Assembly (NCBI RefSeq): GCF_024639605.1
Contig: NZ_JAHEHZ010000014.1
Span: 1 to 41,517, forward strand
Source of the DNA: Roseobacter sp.
Lineage (GTDB): Bacteria; Pseudomonadota; Alphaproteobacteria; Rhodobacterales; Rhodobacteraceae
Direction: 5' to 3'
Length of the DNA stretch: 41,517 nt
Shown: one piece after another, positions 34,852 to 41,517 of the stretch
Position numbering within the stretch: position 1 is the first letter of the stretch
Layout: every line of letters starts with the position of its first letter
Notes under the pieces: model-generated
Told to the model about the DNA's origin: nothing
The model's database searches: none
What the model saw: the letters and a program-made list of their open reading frames with translations, nothing else
Translations under genes and position numbers: made by a program

Positions 34852-36660
34852 TCACAGCACAGCCCCTGCAGTGTATGCCAGTACACTGACTTCGCCGATA
34901 CGCCCCCGTATTGAAACGTCGCGTGCGACAGCATGGTTAAGCACGGATGGGTCTGACAGGGCATCGGCAAAATCGCGGCTGACAACGATGACCGCTGCCT
35001 CGGCCTTGGCGACTTCCATCAACCGGCTGGCGAGGTTCACGCTGTCGCCTGTCACTGTCATTTGCTGGTGGCTGTCCGCGCCCAGCCGGGACAGGGTGAC
35101 CGGTCCGGCGTGAAGGCCAATGCGACAACCGGCGGTCACATCCTGAAGTCCCGCAGGATGGTAATCCGACAGCGCTTTGACGAGGGCGAAGGATGCCTCC
35201 AGCGCATGGTCCGCAGCCCGGTCCGGCGGGCTTTCTGTCAGCCCGAATACCGCAAGTGCGCCGTCGCCCATATAGTTCAGCACACTGCCCTCGCGGGTTT
35301 CGACAGCCGCAGTGGTCAATGCATGAAAGTCGCGCAATAACAACCGGGTGCCTTCGGTGCCAAGCTGCTGTGACAACCCGGTAAACCCGGTCAGGTCCAC
35401 AAAGAGGATGACCAGATCGTGCTCCTGTGGCACGGACAGATACTCCGGGTCCTGCTCAATCCGGCTTGCCAGGGCGGGTGACTGAAACCGTCTTAAAGAT
35501 GCCACCGCACGCGCAGAGCGGCCCGCTTCGCTGCGTTCGCGGGTGTAGCGCATTGCGCCGGCAATCAGCACGGGCGGCAATGCGGCGGCCAGCGGCAGGG
35601 CCGCGCTCATCCAGATGCCCGCCGTAAAAAGCGCCGTGACCCCCGCGAGTGAGACCATGATCAGACCGAGCGCCGCGGGAATACCGCGCGGCAGGGGAAG
35701 CATCAGCACAACCAGTACTGCCAGTACGGTAAGCACCAGAGCATGGACGGCATCCCACGTCCGGGTCTGCGCATCATGACGCAGGGTCTGTCCGCTGATC
35801 AGCTGCGAGATGATTGTCGCGATCACCTCCACACCCGGCATATCTGCGTCAAAAGGCGTGGGAAACCGGTCACCGACGGCTGATGCCGTAAAGCCAAGCA
35901 CCACCAGCCGGCCTTCAAGCGCGTCGGGCTGCGGGCTTTCCAGCAGTCTGCCGGCGCTGATCGCCGGTACTGTCCCTGAAGGACCTGCAAAACGCACCGG
36001 CAGGAAAAACCCGTCTTCGAGGTGAAAGGTCCGCTCGCCAAGGCGCAGCCCGCCGTCGGCAAATTCGGCCCGGGCACCGGTGAAAATCTGCGCGGCCTGA
36101 AGCACGAGTGCGGCGTGGATCTGTCCATCGGACACCAGAATGAGCGGTGCAAAACGCGGCGTGCCGAAGGCGTCAGCTGAAAGATTGACCACGCCCACCC
36201 TCGCTGCCTCGCGGAACACCGGTTGCGGCAGCAGGACCTCGCTTTCATCGCCGCTGAAACGCGCAGCGGCTGCGACTGCGGATGGCAAAGCGCCCAGCGC
36301 CTCTGAAAGGGCCGCGTCTGTTTCTGCGTCGCCCGCGTCGGCCAGAACCACGTCGAGAGCCAGACCCCGGGCCCCGCTGGCCGCGATGTTGCGTATGATC
36401 CGGGCAAGCCTTTGCCTGTTATCACCTGATGTTACGTCTGTTGCGAGGGTTTCATCGTCCACGGCAACGATAACTACAGCAGGGTCAGTTTCCTGCACAC
36501 CGGCAAGCCGGTGGCGCAGATCAAGCAGCCGGTAATCAACTGATTCAGTGACCCGGGTATCGCCCTGCATATGCGGCACCGCGAGCGCCAGCGACCAGAG
36601 TGCCGCACCGGCCAGCGCCGCACACAGTGCCAGCCAGCGGCGCAGTCTGCCTGAAATCAT
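34852..36660 (-). CDS. CHASE2-domain class III nucleotidyl cyclase
   Basis: A 602-aa membrane signalling protein. There is one N-terminal membrane segment (WLALCAALAGAALWSLALAV), then a periplasmic CHASE2 sensor (about 35-310). Three membrane helices follow (about 315-385, e.g. ALVLTVLAVLVVLMLPLP), then a cytoplasmic catalytic domain (about 414-600). Metal Asp residues are D422 (LFVDLTGFTGLS) and D466 (YMGDGALAVFG). The transition-state pair is N542 and R546 (GDSVNLASRL). The lysine that normally selects adenine, four residues before D466, is N462, so cAMP versus cGMP (or inactivity) is uncertain. ATG 36660 is preferred; the alternative start at 36678 is TTG inside fecR. It follows the FecR gene by 7 nt, so the two are coupled. 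Confidence 0.9.
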   Translation of the reverse strand: MISGRLRRWLALCAALAGAALWSLALAVPHMQGDTRVTESVDYRLLDLRHRLAGVQETDPAVVIVAVDDETLATDVTSGDNRQRLARIIRNIAASGARGLALDVVLADAGDAETDAALSEALGALPSAVAAAARFSGDESEVLLPQPVFREAARVGVVNLSADAFGTPRFAPLILVSDGQIHAALVLQAAQIFTGARAEFADGGLRLGERTFHLEDGFFLPVRFAGPSGTVPAISAGRLLESPQPDALEGRLVVLGFTASAVGDRFPTPFDADMPGVEVIATIISQLISGQTLRHDAQTRTWDAVHALVLTVLAVLVVLMLPLPRGIPAALGLIMVSLAGVTALFTAGIWMSAALPLAAALPPVLIAGAMRYTRERSEAGRSARAVASLRRFQSPALASRIEQDPEYLSVPQEHDLVILFVDLTGFTGLSQQLGTEGTRLLLRDFHALTTAAVETREGSVLNYMGDGALAVFGLTESPPDRAADHALEASFALVKALSDYHPAGLQDVTAGCRIGLHAGPVTLSRLGADSHQQMTVTGDSVNLASRLMEVAKAEAAVIVVSRDFADALSDPSVLNHAVARDVSIRGRIGEVSVLAYTAGAVL

Positions 36661-36667
36661 CGCAACA

Positions 36668-37192
36668 TCATCGGCCAAAGCGCGCGAGGAGCGCTGCGAC
36701 CCGTGCCACAGACCAGCGCGCCGTCGTCAGCGGTTCTTCTGCGCTGACATCAGCGCCCTCGCCCGGTCCAAGCGTCACGATTGTCCCGTCATCGCCGGTT
36801 TTGCGAACTTCGACTTCCCCTTCGACTACAAAGACGGAGGTTTTTTCTGGTTCAGCGTCAACCACAAAGGTCGTTCCCCGAACTGCAGCGATGGCATGGG
36901 GCGTGCGGATTTGTATTGACGGGCTGCCCGGCAGAACATCAAGCAAAATGGCGCCGCCTTCCAGTTCGATGGCTCGGGGCGGGGCGCTGCCGGGACGCGA
37001 AACGATTTTGACACCTGCCTGCTTCTCGCGCTCCACGGTCAGCGTGCCACTGCAGCTGATGACATCGGTTTGGGGCGTGGCGCCTTCTGTGCGGCTGCAG
37101 GCCTCCTGCGCTCCTGCGGCGGTCGCACCAAGGATCAGCGCGAGGCAGAGAGACGCGCAGGGCAACGCGGGAATGAGGTGTCGGAGCAGCAT
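36668..37192 (-). CDS. FecR-domain secreted protein
   Basis: A 174-aa protein with a Sec signal peptide (hydrophobic LCLALILGATAAGAQ, cleavage near residue 28) and a periplasmic FecR-type beta domain. The core is IQIRTPHAIAAVRGTTFVVD, followed by VFVVEGEVEVRKTGD and LGPGEGADVSAEEPL. There is no cytoplasmic anti-sigma part, so it is not a classical FecR regulator. FecR-like secreted proteins paired with CHASE2 cyclases recur in proteobacteria, and it may be the partner or ligand-reporting protein of the CHASE2 sensor (inference). It is the first gene of the pair and divergent from the aldehyde dehydrogenase. Confidence 0.85.
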   Translation of the reverse strand: MLLRHLIPALPCASLCLALILGATAAGAQEACSRTEGATPQTDVISCSGTLTVEREKQAGVKIVSRPGSAPPRAIELEGGAILLDVLPGSPSIQIRTPHAIAAVRGTTFVVDAEPEKTSVFVVEGEVEVRKTGDDGTIVTLGPGEGADVSAEEPLTTARWSVARVAALLARFGR

Positions 37193-37575
37193 ATCATGAG
37201 CCTTTCAGGTCGGTATGGCGCGCAACGTGAGCTGAAAATCTGGCGCCAGTCTATTGCAACACCCTGTCCCCAGCCAGCGGTTTTCGCGGACCCGGCGAGA
37301 GGCGACCGGCTTTTATCCGGACTGCGCCGGAATACCCCTAACGGGAAAGGCACACGTCACTGCAAACTGATGCCATGCTGCAGGACCTGCCGGTACCGAG
37401 CGGCCGCGAGACCGTTTCAGGATCTGGTGTTCACATAAACCGGAGACCCGAAACGCTTTGCAATACTGCTGGCCGCGCATAGTCTTTGCGGGGCAGCGGG
37501 TCGTGTGTCTGTGAAAACTGTGCCCGAAGCATGCCCCGGTTGAAACAGGCCCCGAAATGATCAGGAAACCACTTT
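37193..37575. other. Divergent control region between fecR-like and sauS-like genes
   Basis: No convincing gene is present in these 383 bases. A possible promoter for the plus-strand operon is TTGCAA (37458-37463), 16 bp, TAGTCT (37480-37485); the -10 box is weak. An AGGAAA ribosome site lies before 37576. I see no clear palindromic operator. Confidence 0.4.
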
Positions 37576-38979
37576 ATGACCCTGCACGATGATCGCGACA
37601 GTCCGGACACTATAGTGGCCCGCGCGAGGGCGGCGCAGGCGAAATATGAGGCAAACGGATCTCAGGACCGCTACGACAGAGCGGCGCAGGCCGCAGCCTG
37701 GGCCATAATGGAACCTGCGCGAAACCGCGAACTCGCTGAGCTTTCGGTTGCGACCACCGGTCTGGGAAACGTCGCGGATAAAATCACCAAAAATCATCGT
37801 AAAACCCTTGGTCTGATGCGGGATATCGCGGGGCAGAAGACATTTGGTATCATTCGTGATGACCCGGACAGCGGCATCACGGAAATTGCCCGGCCCATGG
37901 GGGTGATCGGCGCTGTCGTACCGTCGACCAACCCTGCGGCCACACCGGCGAATAATATCATCAACGCGCTGAAGTGCGGCAATGCGATCGTTTTGTCACC
38001 CTCTCCCAAAGGGGTCGCAGCCTGCGAAAGGTTGCTGCAATTCGTGCACGCGGAGTTTGACAAGACCGGTGAGGACCGGGACCTGGTGCAGATGGTGCCG
38101 GGGCCTGGCAGTAAAGAAAAAACCCAGCGCTTGCTGGAAATCAGCGACCTGATTGTTGTGACCGGCTCACAAAATAACGTCAGACGCGCCTATACGTCAG
38201 GAACGCCGGCGCTGGCGGTCGGAGCGGGCAATGTGCCGGTGATCGTCGATGAAACCTGTGATCCGGATGACGCCGCACAAAAGATCACCGCTTCAAAGAC
38301 CTTTGACAATGCCACGTCCTGCTCCTCCGAGAATGCCATTGTGGTGGTTGACGCGATCTATGACCGGTTTGTGGACGCGCTGGCAAAAGCAGGCGGCGCC
38401 CTGGTGACGGACGAGCGGAGGATCGTGGCGGCGCTCTGGCCGGACGGACATCTCAACCGCGCTGTGATCGCTCAGGATGCGGGTCCGATGCTGGCCGCTC
38501 TCGGGATGTCAGATGAAGTGCCCGCAGACACGAAATTCCTTGCGGTAGAGACGCAAGGCATCGGGCCCGGGCACCCGCTCTCGGGTGAAAAACTGTCACG
38601 GGTGGCTGCGCTTTACCGGGCTGACGACTTTGCTGATGCCGTTGCGATCACCGGGCGTATTCTGGCCCATCAGGGGGCCGGACATTCGGTCGGGTTGCAC
38701 AGCACAGATCACGACCACGCAGTGACCCTGGCGCAGACCATTCCCACCTGCCGGGTCATCGTCAACCAGCCGCATTGCTTTGCAACCGGCGGCGCGTTCA
38801 ATAACGGAATGCCGTTTTCGCTGTCTATGGGCTGTGGATCTTGGGGCGGTAATTCGATCGACGACAATCTGCACTGGAAACACTTCATGCAGACCACGAA
38901 AATTGTACGCGAAACAGCCCCCCGCGAACCAACGCCGGAGGAGATTTTCGCAAGCTACTGGGAGGTTGCGGGCAAATGA
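37576..38979 (+). CDS. sauS: CoA-acylating aldehyde dehydrogenase, SauS-like (sulfoacetaldehyde dehydrogenase)
   Basis: A 467-aa cytoplasmic acylating ALDH. The catalytic cysteine is C249 in NATSCSSENAIVV, the type seen in AdhE/EutE/SauS-like enzymes rather than hydrolytic ALDHs. The NAD/CoA-binding part includes MGVIGAVVPSTNPAATPANN and GAGNVPVIVDE. A glycine-rich C-terminal FATGGAFNNGMPFSLSMGCG is present. SauS reduces sulfoacetyl-CoA to sulfoacetaldehyde in sulfoacetate catabolism (Cupriavidus necator). The assignment rests mainly on the CoA ligase gene that overlaps its stop, the sauS-sauT order. Other acyl-CoA/aldehyde pairs are possible. No xsc or sauU gene is in the window. Confidence 0.66.
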   Translation: MTLHDDRDSPDTIVARARAAQAKYEANGSQDRYDRAAQAAAWAIMEPARNRELAELSVATTGLGNVADKITKNHRKTLGLMRDIAGQKTFGIIRDDPDSGITEIARPMGVIGAVVPSTNPAATPANNIINALKCGNAIVLSPSPKGVAACERLLQFVHAEFDKTGEDRDLVQMVPGPGSKEKTQRLLEISDLIVVTGSQNNVRRAYTSGTPALAVGAGNVPVIVDETCDPDDAAQKITASKTFDNATSCSSENAIVVVDAIYDRFVDALAKAGGALVTDERRIVAALWPDGHLNRAVIAQDAGPMLAALGMSDEVPADTKFLAVETQGIGPGHPLSGEKLSRVAALYRADDFADAVAITGRILAHQGAGHSVGLHSTDHDHAVTLAQTIPTCRVIVNQPHCFATGGAFNNGMPFSLSMGCGSWGGNSIDDNLHWKHFMQTTKIVRETAPREPTPEEIFASYWEVAGK

Positions 38980-40463
38980 TGCCCACAGCCTCCGGCCCGC
39001 CGCAGGGCACGGTACGCACATGGCTTGATGCGCGCGCAGAGGATGACGCAACCGCATATGTTTTTACCGACGGCAGTGCGTCACTGACATGGTCCGCGCT
39101 GCTCAGGGAAGCGCGGTGTCTTGCCCGGAGGATCACCGCCGAAGACGTCGAACAGGGTGAGAGTGTCGCCATCCTGCATCCTAACGGTCGCGCGGGGGTG
39201 ATCGCGTTTTTCGCTGCGGTTTACGGCGGGTTTCGCGCGACCATGATCAATCTGGCCGCTGGCCCTGATGCAATCGCTTATGCGTTGGATCACTGCGCCG
39301 CGCGCGTGGCGCTGGTGCATGATGATGTAAATATCCTCTTTGAACAGACGCGGCCTCGCGGCTTGCAGCGCCTCACCCCGGGAGTGGCAGACAACACCGC
39401 ATCTCTGCACCCGGTCACAGCGGGCGATGACGCATTGCTGATGTACACGTCCGGAACAACGGGCCGCCCCAAAGGCGTAGTGCACAGTCATGCCAGCCTG
39501 CTGGCGGGCGGCTGGACCACGCAGATGGCACACGGGCTGTCCGCCACGGACCGCGGGTTCTGTGTGCTGCCGGTCTGTCACATCAACGGGCTTTGCGTCA
39601 GTATGATGGGGGCTCTGGTCTCGGGCGGGTCCATCGCCATGTCCGCGAAGTTTTCGGCCACGCGGTTCTGGCAGCAGATTGGCGAAACCGAAAGCACGTG
39701 GTTTTCTGTTGTTCCGACGATCGTCTCGCATCTTTTGCACGGAACGGCCGACCCGGATGCGGATACGCGGGCGCGGTTGCGGTTTGGCCGCTCGGCCTCC
39801 TCGGCGCTGGCGCCGGATGTGCATGCCGCCTTTGAGAAACGGTTCTCTCTGCCACTGATCGAGACAATGGGGCTGACCGAAACGGCAGCGCAGATCCTGT
39901 CCAATCCCTTGCCGCCGGGGGTCAGGCGCATCGGATCACCGGGCGTCGCCTGGGGCAACGAGGTCTCTATTCTCGGGCCGGATCAGCGCCCCTGCCCGCC
40001 GGGGACACAGGGAGAGATCGCGGTGCGAGGTCCCAATGTCATGCGCGGATATCTGAATGATCCTGAGGCCACGGCCGCTGCTTTTACAGGGGAATGGCTG
40101 CGCAGCGGCGATCTCGGCCGACAGGACGAGGACGGCTATGTCTTTGTCACGGGGCGTATCAAGGAACTGATCATCAAAGGGGGCGAGAATATCGCACCAC
40201 GTGAGATCGACGAGGCGCTTTATACCCACAGCGACGTGATTGAGGCCGCCGCCTTTGCCCGCCCCTGCACCGTCTACGGTGAACGTGTAGAAGCCGCAGT
40301 GCGGGTCCGCGAAAGCTCAGATCTGACGGATCAGATGCTGATTGATATCTGCGTGGAACGTCTTGGGCGGTTTAAAGCCCCTGACCGGGTTTTTTTCCTG
40401 CCGGAACTGCCCAAGGGCCCCTCCGGCAAGATACAACGTCTGCGGTTGCGCGACATCACCTGA
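38976..40463 (+). CDS. sauT: AMP-forming acyl-CoA ligase, SauT-like (sulfoacetate-CoA ligase)
   Basis: A 495-aa ANL-superfamily ligase that activates a carboxylate to its CoA thioester through an adenylate. Motif A5-like P-loop LLMYTSGTTGRPKGVVHSH is intact. The acyl-binding region ETMGLTETAAQIL, the hinge (SGDLGRQDEDGYVFVTGRI) and the C-terminal catalytic lysine in KGPSGKIQRL are all present. Its ATG overlaps the upstream stop (ATGA, 38976-38979), so the ligase and the acylating dehydrogenase are made together. The pair would convert an acid to its aldehyde via acyl-CoA. Sulfoacetate is the best-known substrate for this arrangement, but the specificity is inferred. Confidence 0.7.
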   Translation: MMPTASGPPQGTVRTWLDARAEDDATAYVFTDGSASLTWSALLREARCLARRITAEDVEQGESVAILHPNGRAGVIAFFAAVYGGFRATMINLAAGPDAIAYALDHCAARVALVHDDVNILFEQTRPRGLQRLTPGVADNTASLHPVTAGDDALLMYTSGTTGRPKGVVHSHASLLAGGWTTQMAHGLSATDRGFCVLPVCHINGLCVSMMGALVSGGSIAMSAKFSATRFWQQIGETESTWFSVVPTIVSHLLHGTADPDADTRARLRFGRSASSALAPDVHAAFEKRFSLPLIETMGLTETAAQILSNPLPPGVRRIGSPGVAWGNEVSILGPDQRPCPPGTQGEIAVRGPNVMRGYLNDPEATAAAFTGEWLRSGDLGRQDEDGYVFVTGRIKELIIKGGENIAPREIDEALYTHSDVIEAAAFARPCTVYGERVEAAVRVRESSDLTDQMLIDICVERLGRFKAPDRVFFLPELPKGPSGKIQRLRLRDIT

Positions 40464-40472
40464 CCTGTGCGG

Positions 40473-40490
40473 CGCTGGCTCAGGCCAGCG
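40473..40490. terminator. Bidirectional hairpin between sauT-like and transpeptidase genes
   Basis: CGCTGGC (40473-40479) and GCCAGCG (40484-40490) form a perfect 7-bp stem with loop TCAG. The loop carries the transpeptidase stop codon (minus strand). There is no T-tract, yet placement 10 nt after the ligase stop suits a shared transcript end. Confidence 0.5.
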
Positions 40491-41058
40491 GATACATTAC
40501 CACGCGGGTATCCATCGGCACGCGATTATAAAGATCGATCATCTGATCGTTGATCAGACGCGCGCAGCCATTCGAGACACGGCGACCAATGGTTTCCGGC
40601 TCGTTGGTGCCGTGAATACGCAGGAAAGTATCGCCACGGCCCGGCTGGAAAAGATAAAGTCCGCGCGATCCCAGCGGGTTATTGATCCCGCCCGGCATAC
40701 CGTCCGCATGCTGTTCGTAAAGCTGCGGGGACCGCTCGATCATTTCCGGCGTGGGTGTCCAGCTTGGCCATTCTTTTTTCGCACCGACGTAGTACTCACC
40801 GGCCTCGTAAAGATTTGTGCGGCCAATCCCGACCGGATAGCGAATCGCTTTTCTCTTGGGCAGGGTCCAGTAGAGAGCGTACTGACCGGGGTCGACGTGA
40901 ATCTCAAACGGGCCGAAGTTGTTCTTGATGCGCACTTCGCGCGGCAGCATATCCTCGGGCATGTTATAATCCGGCAGGGCCAGCGGAATAGCGGCACCCG
41001 CAGATCCGGCCAGAACAACACCACAGGCTGTTCCGGCGAGAAAATCGCGTCGTTTCAT
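40480..41058 (-). CDS. L,D-transpeptidase (YkuD domain)
   Basis: A 192-aa exported protein that forms 3-3 peptidoglycan cross-links or attaches proteins to peptidoglycan. The N-terminus MKRRDFLAGTACGVVLAG carries a twin-arginine motif (RRDFL), so Tat export is likely. The YkuD active-site signature is HGTNEPETIG followed by SNGCARL, with catalytic His and Cys intact; the Cys is in the final third. PVGIGRTNLYEAGEYYVG and GGINNPLGSRGLYLF are typical of the alphaproteobacterial short type. ATG 41058 is chosen because AGAGGAA lies about 9 nt before it and inside the longer alternative from 41076. It is convergent with sauT. Confidence 0.92.
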   Translation of the reverse strand: MKRRDFLAGTACGVVLAGSAGAAIPLALPDYNMPEDMLPREVRIKNNFGPFEIHVDPGQYALYWTLPKRKAIRYPVGIGRTNLYEAGEYYVGAKKEWPSWTPTPEMIERSPQLYEQHADGMPGGINNPLGSRGLYLFQPGRGDTFLRIHGTNEPETIGRRVSNGCARLINDQMIDLYNRVPMDTRVVMYPLA

Positions 41059-41272
41059 CAGGTCAGTTCCTCTCATTACTCACGTCTTTGCATCGGTATT
41101 CGTGGCAGGTAACGCGCGGCGGGAAAGCAGAATCCACACCGAAGAATAATACCATACCGCAAAAACGTGTTCATTTTAAGGAGAACTACGGCATATGGTT
41201 TCCGGTTCCCGAACAGCCGCCCGATGACAGAACGGCACGTCATGACTGGATAACTGCCGGTCACTGCCCATA

Positions 41273-41287
41273 TTAATGCAATGTTAA
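41273..41287 (+). promoter_or_regulatory. Second perfect TTAA-N7-TTAA (CtrA-type) site
   Basis: TTAA (41273-41276), seven bases and TTAA (41284-41287) lie 17-31 nt before the ATG of the final gene. The site would overlap or follow its promoter. The base after the second TTAA is T, not the preferred C. Confidence 0.45.
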
Positions 41288-41303
41288 TAAGGGGCGGGAT
41301 GTT

Positions 41304-41517
41304 ATGACCGATGAACGGCTGAGCGAACAGGATGCACAGGGACTGCGATATGCCCGCGAACTTGAAGGTCATATTTCCTGGCTCGACAGCTTTACCGCCG
41401 CAGCTCTCGGCGTGCTGGCCGTCGCCTCCGGCATCTATACCTATCTCGGCGTTTCCTCGCTGCTGGATGACAACGGTGCACTGAGTTTTTTTGCCGCCAT
41501 CAGTTATTCGATTGCCG
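41304..41517 (+). CDS. Membrane protein of unknown function (partial)
   Basis: The frame opens at ATG 41304 with an AAGGGGCGGG ribosome site 5-14 nt upstream and runs off the window after 71 codons. After a polar N-terminus (MTDERLSEQDAQGLRYARE) there is a hydrophobic segment in AAALGVLAVASGIYTYLGVS, a short loop (LLDDNGAL) and the start of a second segment (FFAAISYSIA). I do not recognise the family. The TTAA-N7-TTAA sequence directly upstream suggests possible CtrA control, so a role in motility, surface structures or cell-cycle-linked envelope functions is conceivable but speculative. Confidence 0.6.
   Translation, partial: MTDERLSEQDAQGLRYARELEGHISWLDSFTAAALGVLAVASGIYTYLGVSSLLDDNGALSFFAAISYSIA

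Noticed and set aside
37458-37485. Promoter of the sauS-like operon as a separate feature
   Set aside because: The -10 box TAGTCT is a poor match; mentioned only within the gap entry.

Overview
The window comes from a GC-rich alphaproteobacterial chromosome, most likely a marine Rhodobacterales (Roseobacter-group) organism. Three things point there: the rpsT-dnaA-dnaN-recF-gyrB block with mutM, ubiE and ubiB nearby, an IalB-family protein, and a serB/serC-serA serine cluster. This is a judgement from gene content and protein style, not from a database search. I see no mobile element, CRISPR array, rRNA or tRNA.

Layout. 1-5700: the 5' part of dapD, a LOG-family nucleotide hydrolase, a DsbA-like thioredoxin coupled to rlmN, an IalB-family secreted protein, an L-asparaginase II and a YciI-like protein. 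5751-9614: serine synthesis, with serB divergent from serC-serA and a structured leader in front of serC. 9615-14773: an RND efflux adaptor and pump, preceded by what looks like an internally deleted TetR regulator. 15095-18909: a metallophosphatase, then kbl-tdh (threonine to glycine plus acetyl-CoA) with an XRE/cupin regulator. 19036-24829: a thiolase, ubiB-ubiE, a small membrane protein overlapping mutM, and an enoyl-CoA hydratase.

24830-33567 is the chromosome-maintenance block. A YjhX/TopAI-like topoisomerase I inhibitor and a GNAT protein come first, with a candidate regulatory short ORF in their leader. rpsT, dnaA, dnaN, recF and gyrB follow, all on the plus strand. The rpsT-dnaA gap holds a perfect CtrA-type site (TTAA-N7-TTAAC), a cluster of GANTC (CcrM) sites and a terminator-like hairpin inside the dnaA leader. 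Together these suggest cell-cycle control of dnaA.

33568-41517: a MOSC protein, a FecR-like protein coupled to a CHASE2 class III nucleotidyl cyclase, an acylating aldehyde dehydrogenase/CoA ligase pair resembling SauS-SauT of sulfoacetate catabolism, an L,D-transpeptidase, and the start of a membrane protein with a second TTAA-N7-TTAA site upstream.

Strongest leads: (1) the YjhX-GNAT pair with its short leader ORF and hairpin, beside dnaA and gyrB; (2) the CtrA and GANTC signals upstream of dnaA; (3) a threonine dehydrogenase lacking all four structural-zinc cysteines; (4) the HTH-less TetR remnant at the efflux operon.
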